Counted from the first letter of the stretch, positions 1 to 8,857 are shown. The stretch: DNA of 64,000 nucleotides from Marivita sp. (GCF_022763305.1 NZ_JALEGT010000121.1:1-64000), one strand, 5' to 3'. The notes: generated by a model not told the origin, from the sequence alone. A program made the numbers and translations.

Positions 1-48
1 CGCTTCCCTCCACTCATGTGGTGACCCTGCCCAATCCGATACTGCCAT
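1..48 (-). CDS. Partial CDS, N-terminus only, runs off the left edge
   Basis: An ATG on the minus strand at 48-46 opens a frame with no stop before the window edge, encoding MAVSDWAGSPHEWREA. A very strong Shine-Dalgarno (GGGGGAGGGATC) sits directly upstream, which is the main reason to believe it. It starts 33 bases after the stop of the small ORF that follows hemA, so it is probably the third gene of a hemA operon. Sixteen residues are too few to name a family. Confidence 0.5.
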   Translation of the reverse strand, partial: MAVSDWAGSPHEWREA

Positions 49-81
49 GATCCCTCCCCCAAGTCACTCAGCGAGATTGAA

Positions 82-288
82 TCAGAGAAATGTAACATCC
101 GCAACTGTAGTACTAAGCTCCCGGGTCTCTGGAGGCAGAATCCGACCATATGCATGAACCACATCATGCAGGGACTGGCTTTCAACCCGATGCAAACCCC
201 AAGCCTGTATGGTTTCCGCGCTTCCTTGACCGACACACAATCCGCAGGACAATGCGATCGCCAGGGCGCATGTGCGCAGACCTGTCAT
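82..288 (-). CDS. Small putative secreted protein coupled to hemA (68 aa)
   Basis: The track gives an 81-aa ORF, but the ATG at 288-286 overlaps the hemA stop (ATGA), so I place the start there, giving 68 aa. Residues 1-25 look like a signal peptide: MTGLR followed by an Ala/Leu/Cys-rich core ([14 protein letters not shown]) and a plausible cleavage near QGSAE. The remaining ~43 residues are polar and match no family I know. The overlap with hemA and the strong start of another gene 33 bases downstream favour a real gene in a hemA operon. It could still be a chance frame, because the ORF is short and no motif was found. Confidence 0.45.
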   Translation of the reverse strand: MTGLRTCALAIALSCGLCVGQGSAETIQAWGLHRVESQSLHDVVHAYGRILPPETRELSTTVADVTFL

Positions 289-1553
289 GCCGCGCTCGCT
301 ATTCGGTTCAGGGCGCAATGGCTCCACAACTGATCCAAGGCATCAATAAGCTGCGTAACGTCAGACGAGGAGTGAATGGGCGAAGGTGTCAGCCGCAGCC
401 GTTCCGTCCCTTTGGGCACCGTCGGATAGTTGATCGGCTGCACATAAATCCCATACTCATCGAGCAGGATGTCCGAAACGCGCTTGCAATGAACCGGATC
501 GCCCACAATCACAGGAACGATGTGTGACCCGTGATCAACAAGCGGCAAACCGCGGGACAGCAGCTGGGCCTTGACCTCCGCCGCACGTGCGGCAAGGCCG
601 TGACGCAATTCTTGACCTTCACGCGATTTCAGCACCCGCAGGCTTTCTACTGCGCCAGCAGCAACAGCCGGCGGCAAGGATGTTGTGAATATAAATCCCG
701 GAGCATGGGATCGAATGGCATCCGCGATCCGGGATGATGTTGCGATATAGCCGCCGAACACACCCACGGCCTTGGCAAGCGTGCCGTTGATGATATCAAT
801 TCGATCCATCAGGTTGTCGCGTTCAGCGACACCGGCACCGCGTGCGCCGTACATGCCCACTGCGTGTACTTCATCGATATAGGTCAGTGCGCCGAACTCT
901 TCTGCGATGTCGCAGACAGCTTCAATAGGAGCAAAATCACCATCCATTGAATACACAGATTCAAACGCGATCAATTTTGGTGCAGCAGGATCGTCGGCCA
1001 CAATCAACTGGCGAAGATGGCTCAGATCGTTGTGGCGAAAAATGCGTTTCTCACCACCGCCACGACGGATCCCTTCAATCATTGACGCATGGTTCAGACT
1101 GTCCGAATAGATAATGAGGCCCGGCAACAATTGGCGCAACGTCGACAAGGTTGCATCGTTGGCAACATAGGCGGATGTAAAAAGCAGCGCCGATTCTTTC
1201 TGATGAAGGTCAGAAATTTCGCGCTCCAGAGCTTTATGATGCCGCGTGGTCCCAGAGATGTTCCGTGTCCCGCCAGAACCCGCGCCAGAGCTGATCAAAA
1301 CGTCCTGCATGGCGTCCAGCACGCGCGGATGCTGCCCCATGCCCAGATAATCATTCCCGCACCAGACCGTCACATCATGTGTTGTCCCGTCCGCCAATGA
1401 TCGTTGAGCATGTGGGAAATGCCCGCATTCACGATCCACGTTTATGAAAACGCGGTACCTTCCTTCATCGAAGAGGCGTTGCAGAGCCGCGTCCAAAGCG
1501 TGATCGACTTCAAGACGCAACGCAGCGCCATGCGTTGGAGAATTATCAGTCAT
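285..1553 (-). CDS. hemA: 5-aminolevulinate synthase (HemA)
   Basis: Condenses glycine with succinyl-CoA to 5-aminolevulinate, the first step of alphaproteobacterial heme (and, where present, bacteriochlorophyll) synthesis; a cytoplasmic PLP homodimer. The 422-aa length is slightly above the usual ~405. The glycine/CoA-binding region [10 protein letters not shown] lies near residues 92-101, the cofactor Asp in YIDEVHAVG is D227, and the Schiff-base lysine is K261 in NGTLAKA. TAAGGGG lies just upstream of the ATG. The stop overlaps the start of a small secreted ORF (ATGA). A 480-bp upstream gap holds two near-palindromic repeats that may be an operator. Family identification is secure; the regulation is inferred. 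Confidence 0.97.
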   Translation of the reverse strand: MTDNSPTHGAALRLEVDHALDAALQRLFDEGRYRVFINVDRECGHFPHAQRSLADGTTHDVTVWCGNDYLGMGQHPRVLDAMQDVLISSGAGSGGTRNISGTTRHHKALEREISDLHQKESALLFTSAYVANDATLSTLRQLLPGLIIYSDSLNHASMIEGIRRGGGEKRIFRHNDLSHLRQLIVADDPAAPKLIAFESVYSMDGDFAPIEAVCDIAEEFGALTYIDEVHAVGMYGARGAGVAERDNLMDRIDIINGTLAKAVGVFGGYIATSSRIADAIRSHAPGFIFTTSLPPAVAAGAVESLRVLKSREGQELRHGLAARAAEVKAQLLSRGLPLVDHGSHIVPVIVGDPVHCKRVSDILLDEYGIYVQPINYPTVPKGTERLRLTPSPIHSSSDVTQLIDALDQLWSHCALNRIASAA

Positions 1554-2032
1554 GGAGGCCCCTTACCGCGCAAAAATCATCTGTGACGGTAGGGGATTCG
1601 CTATCGAGAGCGCATCATCGGAAGGTCAGGCGGTTCGACCAACGAAAGTATGAAAAATCGACCACCGCACGCGGCACGTCCAACTTGTCTTTGCCTGCCT
1701 GACAGGTCTGAGAGCAGTACCTGACAGGTGGTCACTGCAGCTGCATGACCTTTCCAGCCAATCGCTACACGATCATCATGACAACTCTGTTCGAGCGAAT
1801 AAACGAAGCTTTGATGTTCCGCGCGACTATCATCAGACTCACTTGCAAGCGCGGTACTATGGTGATCGCAGGCAAAGACCGCAACTCGATCGTTGGCGCA
1901 GACCATAGCGCGCGAGAACTATCGCGATAATGCTGAAACCGCGCAAGAAACACTGCGTTGAACGGCAATGCAGGCCTTCGACATCGCTCAGACAGGAGCA
2001 TCCAAGTCAAGAAGCTAGTTTTGTTGAAGAAC
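1554..2032. other. Intergenic region upstream of hemA
   Basis: About 480 bases without a convincing gene lie between hemA and the tRNA. The 60-101 aa frames here (1601..1906, 1745..1930, 1765..2010) overlap each other, lack good ribosome sites and resemble nothing known. The region carries the paired CCTGACAGGT elements and presumably the hemA promoter. I found no convincing FNR box (TTGAT-N4-ATCAA) or Irr-like element by eye. Confidence 0.6.
1698..1729. promoter_or_regulatory. Candidate operator: two CCTGACAGGT repeats 22 bp apart, upstream of hemA
   Basis: CCTGACAGGT occurs at 1698-1707 and again at 1720-1729. The second copy extends to the near-palindrome ACCT-GAC-AGGT. Centre spacing is 22 bp, two helical turns, as expected for a dimeric regulator binding cooperatively. 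The pair lies about 145-175 bp upstream of the hemA start. It is not an exact TGT-N12-ACA (CrtJ/PpsR) site; the nearest such pairing has N13. The regulator is unknown. Confidence 0.45.
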
Positions 2033-2108
2033 TGGTGCCGCTGAAGGGACTCGAACCCCCGACCCCATCATTACGAATGACGTGCTCTACCAGCTGAGCT
2101 ACAGCGGC
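2033..2108 (-). tRNA. tRNA-Thr (anticodon CGT)
   Basis: The minus strand folds as a complete 76-nt cloverleaf. The acceptor stem GCCGCTG/CAGCGGC is perfect, the D stem is GCTC/GAGC, and the anticodon stem CGTCA/TGATG has one G-T pair. The loop TTCGTAA gives anticodon CGT, reading codon ACG. The T loop TTCGAGT is normal, and CCA is encoded at the 3' end. It lies between hemY and the hemA regulatory region, all on the same strand. Confidence 0.96.
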
Positions 2109-2146
2109 CATTCCAGCTGTGTGATCAGTTCACTGCAGGAATGGCC
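2106..2146. repeat. 9-bp inverted repeat overlapping the tRNA-Thr 5' end
   Basis: GGCCATTCC (2106-2114) and GGAATGGCC (2138-2146) are perfect inverted arms separated by 23 bases. The first arm includes the first three bases of the mature tRNA. In the minus-strand transcript this would form a hairpin immediately 5' of the tRNA, either as a leader structure or as a hemY 3' end. There is no U tract. The function is unknown. Confidence 0.4.
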
Positions 2147-2181
2147 GGGCTGTTAGCACCGGTTGAACGCCAAGAAAAGGG

Positions 2182-3708
2182 TTATTTGACCTTTTCAGGT
2201 TCGGGTGTTGGCTGGGACGTATCGGCTCCTGAAACAGGGGACGTTTCTTCCGTGCCAGCTGTCGCGTCTTCAGTTGGCGCGGGCTCGGGATCAAGAACCT
2301 CGCCCTCGTCAACGGGGGGTGATTTGTCCTCGATGGACCCCACGATCAGGGGCAGCATCTCGGCACCGGCGGGCAGAACGGTTTCGCTTTGCGGCGGGGT
2401 GGTCCAGCTCAGGGTGTCGAAGCTTTCGCAGGTGTTACAGACCGGCGTCCATTCGCTGTGGATGGTCTTGCAGTTGTCGCAGACCCATTGCGGGCCGCGC
2501 GGCGCGGTCAGCGCACGGGCCAGCCATCCGCGCACAACCGCATCCGAGGCTCCCTCGCCCCGTTCGATAGCGGCAGCGATGGCAAGGACACGTGTATCCG
2601 GCTCGGTTTCCGCAAGATCGCCCAGCGCACGTCGCGCTTCCGGAAAGTCCTCGGCGGCGAGGTTCAATTCCGCCAGCAGCAGCTTGGTCTCGCGGTGCTC
2701 TGGCCGGATCGCGGTGAGTTGCTTGAAGCGTTGGAGGCGGGCCTGCGGGGTTTCGTTCGGCTCGATCTCGGCAAAGGCGGCTGCAAGATCGGGATGTGGC
2801 TGCGCCTGCCAGGCCTTTTTGAGAATGCGCACGGCATATTTCGCACGCCCCTGCGCGATATGGCTGCGGGCGGCCATGGCTGCCGCGGGAATAAGGTCAG
2901 GCGAGGATTTGTTCGCAGCAATGGCGGCTTCCTGCGCTTCGATGGTCTTGCCTTCGTCCAGCACGCCCTTCGCTTCGGACAGGGCCAGAACCGCGTCGCG
3001 CCGTTTGTGAACGTCGCGCGGCAAAGCGCCGTGCTTGAGCTTGGCGTTCAGAGTCTGGCGGGCACCGGCCCAGTCCGCATTGCGCGCCTGAAGACGCAGA
3101 AGCGTATCCTGTACCTCTTCGTGCTTGGGCTTGAGGGCAAAGGCCCGCTCTGCCAGCTTGAGCGCGGTATCCGTGTCTCCGGCGTCGAGCTTTTGACGCA
3201 TCAACCCGCGCACACCCACAAACCGGGTGCGTTCGTTTTGCACCAGACGTTTGTAGACCTCTTCGGCCTTTTTGCGGTCGCCGGTCATCTCGGCCGCCTG
3301 AGCGGTGATCAGATCAGTCAGTTCCGGTTTATGCAGGTATTTTTCGGCCTTGTTGGCCTTGGCCATTGCAAGCCGACCTTCACCCGAAGCAAGGGCCATC
3401 AATCCTTCGCTCAGCGCCTGGAACCCTTTGCGTTCGCGATTGCGGTCGAAATACCGCGAAATGGCGGTTTCATCGCCATTGATGAATTTCAGCGTCGCGA
3501 TCAGCAGCGCAAAGAGCTTGAGGAACAGCCACACCGCAAGGATTGCGACCAACGCAGCAATCACCGACTGAAGCGGGCCAAGCGTGAATTCGGTACCACC
3601 GGCAGTGATCTGAATGCCGCCGTTGCTTTCCATGAGATAACCGGCACCGAGCGTCAAAGCGGCGACGATGACGACAAAAAGAACGATCTTGAAAAGAGAC
3701 CAAAGCAT
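2182..3708 (-). CDS. hemY: HemY-like heme-biosynthesis-associated TPR membrane protein
   Basis: Proteobacterial HemY (not protoporphyrinogen oxidase): an inner-membrane TPR protein encoded with late heme genes and thought to organise or assist heme synthesis. Two membrane segments lie at ~5-27 and ~45-72, followed by helical TPR-like repeats to about residue 400. A C-terminal zinc ribbon (C410-x2-C413...C424-x2-C427) precedes an acidic, Pro-rich tail. The 508 aa are long because of the ribbon and tail, an arrangement I associate with Rhodobacteraceae. The gene starts 12 bp after the mitofilin-like gene, downstream of hemD, in one probable operon. The biochemical role of the family remains unresolved. 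Confidence 0.9.
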   Translation of the reverse strand: MLWSLFKIVLFVVIVAALTLGAGYLMESNGGIQITAGGTEFTLGPLQSVIAALVAILAVWLFLKLFALLIATLKFINGDETAISRYFDRNRERKGFQALSEGLMALASGEGRLAMAKANKAEKYLHKPELTDLITAQAAEMTGDRKKAEEVYKRLVQNERTRFVGVRGLMRQKLDAGDTDTALKLAERAFALKPKHEEVQDTLLRLQARNADWAGARQTLNAKLKHGALPRDVHKRRDAVLALSEAKGVLDEGKTIEAQEAAIAANKSSPDLIPAAAMAARSHIAQGRAKYAVRILKKAWQAQPHPDLAAAFAEIEPNETPQARLQRFKQLTAIRPEHRETKLLLAELNLAAEDFPEARRALGDLAETEPDTRVLAIAAAIERGEGASDAVVRGWLARALTAPRGPQWVCDNCKTIHSEWTPVCNTCESFDTLSWTTPPQSETVLPAGAEMLPLIVGSIEDKSPPVDEGEVLDPEPAPTEDATAGTEETSPVSGADTSQPTPEPEKVK

Positions 3709-3720
3709 CGGACGCCCCCC

Positions 3721-5205
3721 TTATTCCTGAAGCAGCTGCTGGACGAGTGCGTCCGCTGCCGTTTTTGCGTCTAGTCGCGTTTGTGCCCGTGCCTGCCAAT
3801 CGGACAGGACCGATCCGGCCACCTCGGGCAATGCGGACAACTCGGACAAGGCCGCGCTCAGATCCCCTGACCGAACTGCGGCTTCGGCGCGCGACAGCAC
3901 GGAATCGGCGTCATCGCCTTCTTTCGGAGCGACTGACCGCGCCCCAAGCTGATTGGCGAAGAATGTGGTGACGCGGCTCATTCCTTCGGCGCCTTCCGTA
4001 TCGGCGGTGCGGGCAGCGGCAAGGGCCGCGCGGGCCGCGTCGGGGAAGGTTTCAACAAGACCTGCCTGTGTCGGCACACCGTTGTCCGCATTGGCGGCAA
4101 GGATGTCGGGCACCTCGACACCGTTCGAGGCAAGAACGGTCACGGCTCCGCTATAGGCAGCACCAGTATCAAGCGCGGTAGAGACTTCCGCCATCGCAGC
4201 GCGGGATGCCGCCAGTTGGGCCTTGGCTTCGGCGTTTTCCTCGGCGGCAACGGCTTCTTGTGCCATTTGAGCGACTTCGGCACGCTGTGTTTCGATCTCT
4301 GCCCGCAAATCGGCGAGCGCCCGTTCATAGGCGTCGATGGCCTCCTGAGACACGGCCGATTCCAACGGCTGTCGCTCCAGAGTGTCGATACGGGCGACGA
4401 TTTCGTCGAGGCGCGCCGATATGGCACGGGTGCTGTCTTGTACCGACGCAATCTGTGCCTCGATCGGGCCAAGATCGACACTGGGCGCTTCGGCGCCTTC
4501 AAGCGTGGCGATCCGCGTGCCCAGATCGGACAGTGTGCCGTCCTGCGATGTCAGCGCATCACGAATCTCGTCCTCGAATTCCGTGTCCGTGGCAGCATCG
4601 AACGGCCAGACCGCCTGCGAGGTATAGGCGGCGGCCCCATAGCCAAGAATGGCCGCAGCGGCACCACCCAGCAGCATGGGCACAAAGCCCCCTTTCCGCT
4701 CGACCGTCGTTTCCTTGATCACCTGAGGTGCGACCGGCAGTGTTTCGGGCTCTGAGGAGAGTTCGGTATACGTGGTCTCGGTGGGATGATCGTCCGCATG
4801 TTCGGCCTCGGCGATCAGTTTTTCAGCCTCTTCGTCGCTCAGATGCTCGTCCGGACGATCCGTGGTGCCGGTATCGGCATCGGACTCCGCTGTCGGAGAT
4901 TCGCCTGATGATGACTGATCTGACTCGGTTTGGCCGTTGTCTTCCTTGTTGGGCTCGGGCTGTTCGACCACATCCTCGGTAACCGCCTCGTCGTCCTTGG
5001 GTTTGGTCTCCTCGGAGGCAGCATCGTCAGTCTCAGCGCCATCGGCAGGGGCATAAACCTCAACCGCTTCAACAGCTTCCGCTGCCACATCCATATCCTT
5101 GGACTCTGGCTCGGGTGCCTTGGCCTGGTCTGTCGCGTGATCTGCGTCGGCCTGTTGTTCCGTATCGTCTTTTGAGGTTTTGTCCGTGCTTTTGCGTTTC
5201 GCCAC
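3721..5205 (-). CDS. Mitofilin-like inner-membrane protein (HemX/COG4223 type)
   Basis: An alphaproteobacterial homologue of mitochondrial Mic60/mitofilin, encoded between hemD and hemY. It has an N-terminal cytoplasmic region of ~170 residues very rich in Asp/Glu/Ser/Thr. A single glycine/alanine-rich transmembrane segment follows (PMLLGGAAAAILGYG, ~175-196), then a long Ala/Glu-rich coiled coil and a C-terminal helical domain. The track starts at 5229 with a TTG. I prefer the GTG at 5205 (MAKRKSTDK), which has AAGGA at good spacing and leaves 494 aa. It may shape membranes or stabilise the heme enzymes; the latter rests only on gene context. Confidence 0.87.
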   Translation of the reverse strand: MAKRKSTDKTSKDDTEQQADADHATDQAKAPEPESKDMDVAAEAVEAVEVYAPADGAETDDAASEETKPKDDEAVTEDVVEQPEPNKEDNGQTESDQSSSGESPTAESDADTGTTDRPDEHLSDEEAEKLIAEAEHADDHPTETTYTELSSEPETLPVAPQVIKETTVERKGGFVPMLLGGAAAAILGYGAAAYTSQAVWPFDAATDTEFEDEIRDALTSQDGTLSDLGTRIATLEGAEAPSVDLGPIEAQIASVQDSTRAISARLDEIVARIDTLERQPLESAVSQEAIDAYERALADLRAEIETQRAEVAQMAQEAVAAEENAEAKAQLAASRAAMAEVSTALDTGAAYSGAVTVLASNGVEVPDILAANADNGVPTQAGLVETFPDAARAALAAARTADTEGAEGMSRVTTFFANQLGARSVAPKEGDDADSVLSRAEAAVRSGDLSAALSELSALPEVAGSVLSDWQARAQTRLDAKTAADALVQQLLQE

Positions 5206-5267
5206 CGGGTATTCCTTCGAATCTGTCAAGTCTGCGCGACAGCTATGTCAACTTTACCTTACAACCG

Positions 5268-6002
5268 TCATGGCCGCCGCTCAAGGAGAACGGCGTCCGT
5301 GATCATGTCCTTTACCAGCGCCACCATTCCATCACGGTCTGGCGTTTGTGCAATTTCCGTTCTCCCTGCCGCATCGTCGGGCAACGCATCAGCGACCGCC
5401 CTGCTGATCGCGGCGTATCGAATATGGTCCAACCCCATCGATTCGCGCGAAAGTTGCCGGGCCGTTCTGGGCGAGAATACCGGCGCAAGGACTGGTCTGT
5501 CTTGCGACAAAGCTTCCCGTGCGGCAGGCGACAAAGGTTCCAGCTTTTGGGTATATAGCACAGCATCCGAAGTTTCCACGCCGGCCGCGCTCAGCCGGTT
5601 TGCGATATCACCGATTGCGGCTTCGCCTCGAAGATGCAGCAGCGGGCCCCTGCGGCAAAGCCGTAGAACGCAAGCGATGACCTCGTCTGCATTTCCCTTG
5701 GCGACATGGGTCTCGAACCCGATGGCACGCGCCGCCTCGCCAGTCGCCGGTCCAACGGCAAAGGCCGGAACCCGAAGGGCCTGACCGCCCAGAAAGCGAT
5801 AGGCCTCGACCGCATTGGCTGAGGTAAAGATCACACCCGCCACACCCGCAAGATCGGGCAAGGGGCCCGTGACATGGATTGACAGAAGCGGATTGATCAG
5901 CACATCGACCGCATCCCGCGCCTCTGGTGGCAACGCCGACCAGAACGCTTCCGACGACGCTTCGGGGCGCGTGAGAAGCAGAAGTGGGCGTGCGGCAGCC
6001 AT
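5268..6002 (-). CDS. hemD: Uroporphyrinogen-III synthase (HemD)
   Basis: Closes and inverts hydroxymethylbilane to uroporphyrinogen III. Sequence identity in this family is weak, but the start (RPLLLLTRPEA), the GVIFTSANAVEA segment and the AVGPATGEAARAIGF segment are typical, and the position next to the mitofilin and HemY genes supports it. The track ORF begins at 6152 inside the divergent tsaD gene. The ATG at 6002 gives 244 aa, the usual size, so I use that. It is divergent from tsaD and first in the hemD-mitofilin-hemY unit, 62 bp upstream of the next gene. hemC is not in this window next to it. Confidence 0.88.
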   Translation of the reverse strand: MAAARPLLLLTRPEASSEAFWSALPPEARDAVDVLINPLLSIHVTGPLPDLAGVAGVIFTSANAVEAYRFLGGQALRVPAFAVGPATGEAARAIGFETHVAKGNADEVIACVLRLCRRGPLLHLRGEAAIGDIANRLSAAGVETSDAVLYTQKLEPLSPAAREALSQDRPVLAPVFSPRTARQLSRESMGLDHIRYAAISRAVADALPDDAAGRTEIAQTPDRDGMVALVKDMITDAVLLERRP

Positions 6003-6075
6003 GGCATCCCGTCTTGTTGTGAGCAACACCCAAGGGTGGTAACTGCTGAGCTTCATGGGTGCAACGGAATCTCGG

Positions 6076-7146
6076 ATGGACCACGACCTCACCGTACTTG
6101 GCCTCGAAAGCAGCTGCGACGACACGGCCGCCGCCGTTCTGCGCGGTCGCACGATCCTGTCCTCAGTTGTCGCTGACCAGACGGCCTTGCATGCGGCCTT
6201 TGGCGGTGTCGTTCCCGAGATCGCCGCCCGTGCCCATGCTGAAAAGCTGGATCTCTGCGTTGAACAGGCGCTTCAGAAAGCCGAACTTTCCCTGTTCGAG
6301 ATCGATGCCATCGCCGTAACCGCCGGTCCGGGGCTTATCGGGGGCGTGCTGTCGGGCGTGATGATGGCCAAGGGGCTGAGCGCGGCCACGGGTAAGCCCC
6401 TGATCGGAGTCAACCATCTGGCCGGGCACGCCCTCACGCCGCGCCTGACGGATGGGATGGACTATCCCTATCTCATTCTTCTCGTGTCAGGTGGGCATTG
6501 CCAATTCCTTCGGGTGGATGGACCGACATCGTTCTTGCGTCTGGGAAGCACCATCGACGATGCCCCGGGCGAAGCCTTTGACAAGACGGCGCGCCTGCTG
6601 GGTTTGCCTCAACCCGGTGGTCCTTCGGTCGAACGACATGCACACGCGGGCGACGAGGCACGGTTCGCCTTTCCCCGGCCTCTACTGGATCGGCCCGGAT
6701 GCGACCTGTCCTTTTCGGGTCTCAAGACTGCGCTGCTGCGTCAGCGGGACAATTTGGTGGCCGATCAGGGGGGCTTGCATCCGCAGGACGTGAACGATCT
6801 CTGCGCCGGATTTCAGGCGGCCATCCGCGATGTTCTGGTCGAGAAATCGCGCCGCGCCCTTTTGGCCAGCGAAGGGATCACCGGCTTTGCCGTCGCAGGT
6901 GGGGTGGCCGCGAACACGCCGCTTCGGCTGGCGCTTGAAGCGCTTGCAGCAGATCATGGACACCGGTTTGTTGCCCCACCGCTTGCGCTTTGCACCGACA
7001 ATGCCGCGATGATTGCCTTTGCCGGGTCCGAGAAATTCGCCGCCGAAGGTGCCGACGATCTGACCCTGACGGCACGACCCAGATGGCCGTTGGATCAGGC
7101 GGCGCCGGCGGCACTGGGCAGTGGCAAAAAAGGGGCGAAGGCGTGA
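6076..7146 (+). CDS. tsaD: tRNA N6-adenosine threonylcarbamoyltransferase (TsaD)
   Basis: Transfers the threonylcarbamoyl group to A37 of ANN-decoding tRNAs (t6A), working with TsaB, TsaC and TsaE; the TsaE gene lies 12 kb away in this window. It belongs to the ASKHA/Kae1 fold: [15 protein letters not shown] at the start, the metal-binding HLAGH motif, the LLVSGGHC segment and the [12 protein letters not shown] segment. The track start at 6055 adds seven residues without a good ribosome site. The ATG at 6076 follows GGAATCTCGG and matches the family N-terminus. Its stop overlaps the gpsA GTG start (GTGA). Confidence 0.97.
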   Translation: MDHDLTVLGLESSCDDTAAAVLRGRTILSSVVADQTALHAAFGGVVPEIAARAHAEKLDLCVEQALQKAELSLFEIDAIAVTAGPGLIGGVLSGVMMAKGLSAATGKPLIGVNHLAGHALTPRLTDGMDYPYLILLVSGGHCQFLRVDGPTSFLRLGSTIDDAPGEAFDKTARLLGLPQPGGPSVERHAHAGDEARFAFPRPLLDRPGCDLSFSGLKTALLRQRDNLVADQGGLHPQDVNDLCAGFQAAIRDVLVEKSRRALLASEGITGFAVAGGVAANTPLRLALEALAADHGHRFVAPPLALCTDNAAMIAFAGSEKFAAEGADDLTLTARPRWPLDQAAPAALGSGKKGAKA

Positions 7147-8099
7147 TCGGTATCCTTGGCGCCGGCGCATTCGGGACAGCTTTGGCCATCGCCTTGGCCA
7201 AGACCGGCCAATCCGTCCGAATGTGGTGTCGCAACCCGGATCAGGCACGCGAGATGGTCGAACACCGTCAGAACACGACGTATCTTCCCGGCGCTCCATT
7301 TCCCGATAGCCTTGCCATTGAACAGGACGTGCGGTCGATCCTCGGAGGCACAGCACTGCTGGTCGCTGTGCCAGTGCAATCGATGCGGTCTGCGGTGGCG
7401 CAAATCGGGGCGACGGATACGCCCCTTGTGGCCTGCTGCAAGGGCATCGAGCTTAGCTCGGGGCTGGGTCCGACCGGGGTTCTTGCCGACGTCCTGCCCG
7501 CCGCGACCTCGGCCATTCTGACAGGCCCCAGCTTTGCCGCCGATATCGCCATCGGTCGACCCACCGCACTCACCCTCGCCTGCACGGACGCGCAGATCGG
7601 GGAAATCCTGCAGACCGCGCTGACCACACCGACCCTTCGGCTGTATCGGACCACCGACACGCAGGGCGCCGAATTGGGAGGCGCGCTGAAGAACGTGATG
7701 GCCATCGCCTGTGGTGCGGTGATTGGTGCCGGACTGGGTGACAGCGCGCGTGCGGCAACGATGACGCGGGGCTTTGCAGAAATGCAAAGGATCGGCACAA
7801 TCTTCGGAGCACGTCCCGACACTCTTGCAGGACTATCCGGATTGGGCGATCTCGCCCTGACCTGTACGTCGGACCTGTCGCGAAATTACCGGTTCGGTCT
7901 CGCGCTGGGTCAAGGCGCACCCTTCGATCCCGCGATCACCGTGGAAGGCGTGGCAACCGCGCGCGCGATGCAGCAGATTGCACAGCGGAGGGGGCTGGAC
8001 CTTCCGATCACCGACACCGTGACCCGTCTTGTTGAGGGTTCAACCACGATCACGGATGCCATAGAACGGCTCATGACCCGTCCATTGAAGGAAGAATAG
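7143..8099 (+). CDS. gpsA: Glycerol-3-phosphate dehydrogenase [NAD(P)+] (GpsA)
   Basis: Reduces dihydroxyacetone phosphate to sn-glycerol-3-phosphate for phospholipid synthesis. The N-terminal Rossmann motif [13 protein letters not shown] is followed by the substrate-domain hallmarks GPSFA and [14 protein letters not shown] (catalytic Lys). The long track ORF starts inside tsaD. The GTG at 7143 overlaps the tsaD stop (GTGA), puts the Rossmann strand at the very N-terminus and gives 318 aa, the normal length. YciI and EVE-domain genes follow in the same coupled operon. Confidence 0.97.
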   Translation: MIGILGAGAFGTALAIALAKTGQSVRMWCRNPDQAREMVEHRQNTTYLPGAPFPDSLAIEQDVRSILGGTALLVAVPVQSMRSAVAQIGATDTPLVACCKGIELSSGLGPTGVLADVLPAATSAILTGPSFAADIAIGRPTALTLACTDAQIGEILQTALTTPTLRLYRTTDTQGAELGGALKNVMAIACGAVIGAGLGDSARAATMTRGFAEMQRIGTIFGARPDTLAGLSGLGDLALTCTSDLSRNYRFGLALGQGAPFDPAITVEGVATARAMQQIAQRRGLDLPITDTVTRLVEGSTTITDAIERLMTRPLKEE

Positions 8100-8375
8100 A
8101 TGCTCGTCGCCCTGATCGCCCGTGATAAAGCCGGAGCTTTGGAAACCCGCAAGGCCAACCGCGAGGCGCACCTTGCCTATATCGAAGCAACCGGTGTGGT
8201 TGATCAAGCCGGCCCGCTTCTGGATGAAACCGATCAGATGATCGGGTCGCTGGTTATCCTGAACGTCGCAGACATGGCCGCCGCAAGTGACTGGGCCGAC
8301 AATGACCCCTACGCCAAAGCCGGTCTTTTCGAAAGTGTTGACCTGATCCCGTGGAAGCGCGTGATCGGCGGATGA
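8100..8375 (+). CDS. YciI-like (YCII-related domain) protein
   Basis: A 91-aa protein of the YCII family, a ferredoxin-like fold of uncertain enzymatic role. The opening (LVALIARDKAGALETRKANREAHLAY) and the DGP-like middle resemble YciI proteins with the conserved His/Asp pair. Its ATG follows the gpsA TAG with no gap, and its stop overlaps the next ATG, so it is translated as part of the gpsA operon. The substrate is unknown. Confidence 0.88.
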   Translation: MLVALIARDKAGALETRKANREAHLAYIEATGVVDQAGPLLDETDQMIGSLVILNVADMAAASDWADNDPYAKAGLFESVDLIPWKRVIGG

Positions 8376-8791
8376 GATACTGGCTATTCAAATCGGAACC
8401 GGCGACCTGGTCCTGGGACGATCAGGTTGCAAAAGGTGACGCCGGAGAAGAATGGAACGGCGTGCGCAACTATCAGGCGCGCAATTTCATGCGCGAGATG
8501 GCCGTCGGTGACAGGGGCTTCTTTTATCATTCCCAGTCCGAAAAGGCGATTGTCGGCACGGTCGAGGTGATTGCCGAGTCACATCCCGACAGCAAGACCG
8601 ATGATGCCCGTTGGGACTGTGTCGACATCAAGGCGCTGTCTCCGGTCAGAACACCGGTCACTCTGGAGCAGATCAAGGCGGATGATCGGCTGTCGGCGAT
8701 GGTGCTGGTGAACAACTCCCGTCTGTCCGTACAGCCGGTTACCGAAACGGAATGGCGCCTGATCTGCGACATGGCCGGCTTGGAAGGCTGA
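8372..8791 (+). CDS. EVE-domain protein (PUA-like)
   Basis: A 139-aa single EVE domain, a PUA-like fold implicated in recognising modified bases in RNA or DNA. Diagnostic stretches are YWLFKSEPATWSWDD at the N-terminus, WNGVRNYQARNFM (the aromatic and Arg/Asn pocket), GDRGFFYHS, and VNNSRLSVQPV near the C-terminus. The track start at 8351 is a GTG inside the YciI gene; the ATG at 8372 overlaps the YciI stop (ATGA). Genome neighbours are housekeeping genes, so a housekeeping role is more likely here than defence, though some EVE proteins accompany restriction systems. Confidence 0.92.
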   Translation: MRYWLFKSEPATWSWDDQVAKGDAGEEWNGVRNYQARNFMREMAVGDRGFFYHSQSEKAIVGTVEVIAESHPDSKTDDARWDCVDIKALSPVRTPVTLEQIKADDRLSAMVLVNNSRLSVQPVTETEWRLICDMAGLEG

Positions 8792-8857
8792 CACGCAATT
8801 TCCCTTCGTCCGACCCGGTTTTCGGGGTAGTCTTTCCTTGACTGCCTGGAGGGTGAC

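Noticed and set aside
1687-1705. CrtJ/PpsR site (TGT-N12-ACA) upstream of hemA
   Set aside because: The closest pairing has 13 intervening bases and the palindromic context is better explained by the CCTGACAGGT repeats.
1601-2010. Small ORFs on both strands upstream of hemA
   Set aside because: They overlap each other in incompatible frames, have no supporting ribosome sites, and occupy the promoter region with repeat elements.
2389-3774. 461-aa plus-strand ORF opposite hemY
   Set aside because: Antisense shadow of a conserved membrane/TPR gene; no recognisable motifs and no start signal.
5215-5229. TTG start of the mitofilin-like protein as given in the track
   Set aside because: The GTG at 5205 has an AAGGA ribosome site that falls inside the TTG-initiated extension, and gives the normal family N-terminus.
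8372-8791. EVE-domain gene as part of a defence system
   Set aside because: No restriction, McrBC-like or toxin genes adjoin it; it is translationally coupled to gpsA and a YciI gene, which is a housekeeping setting.
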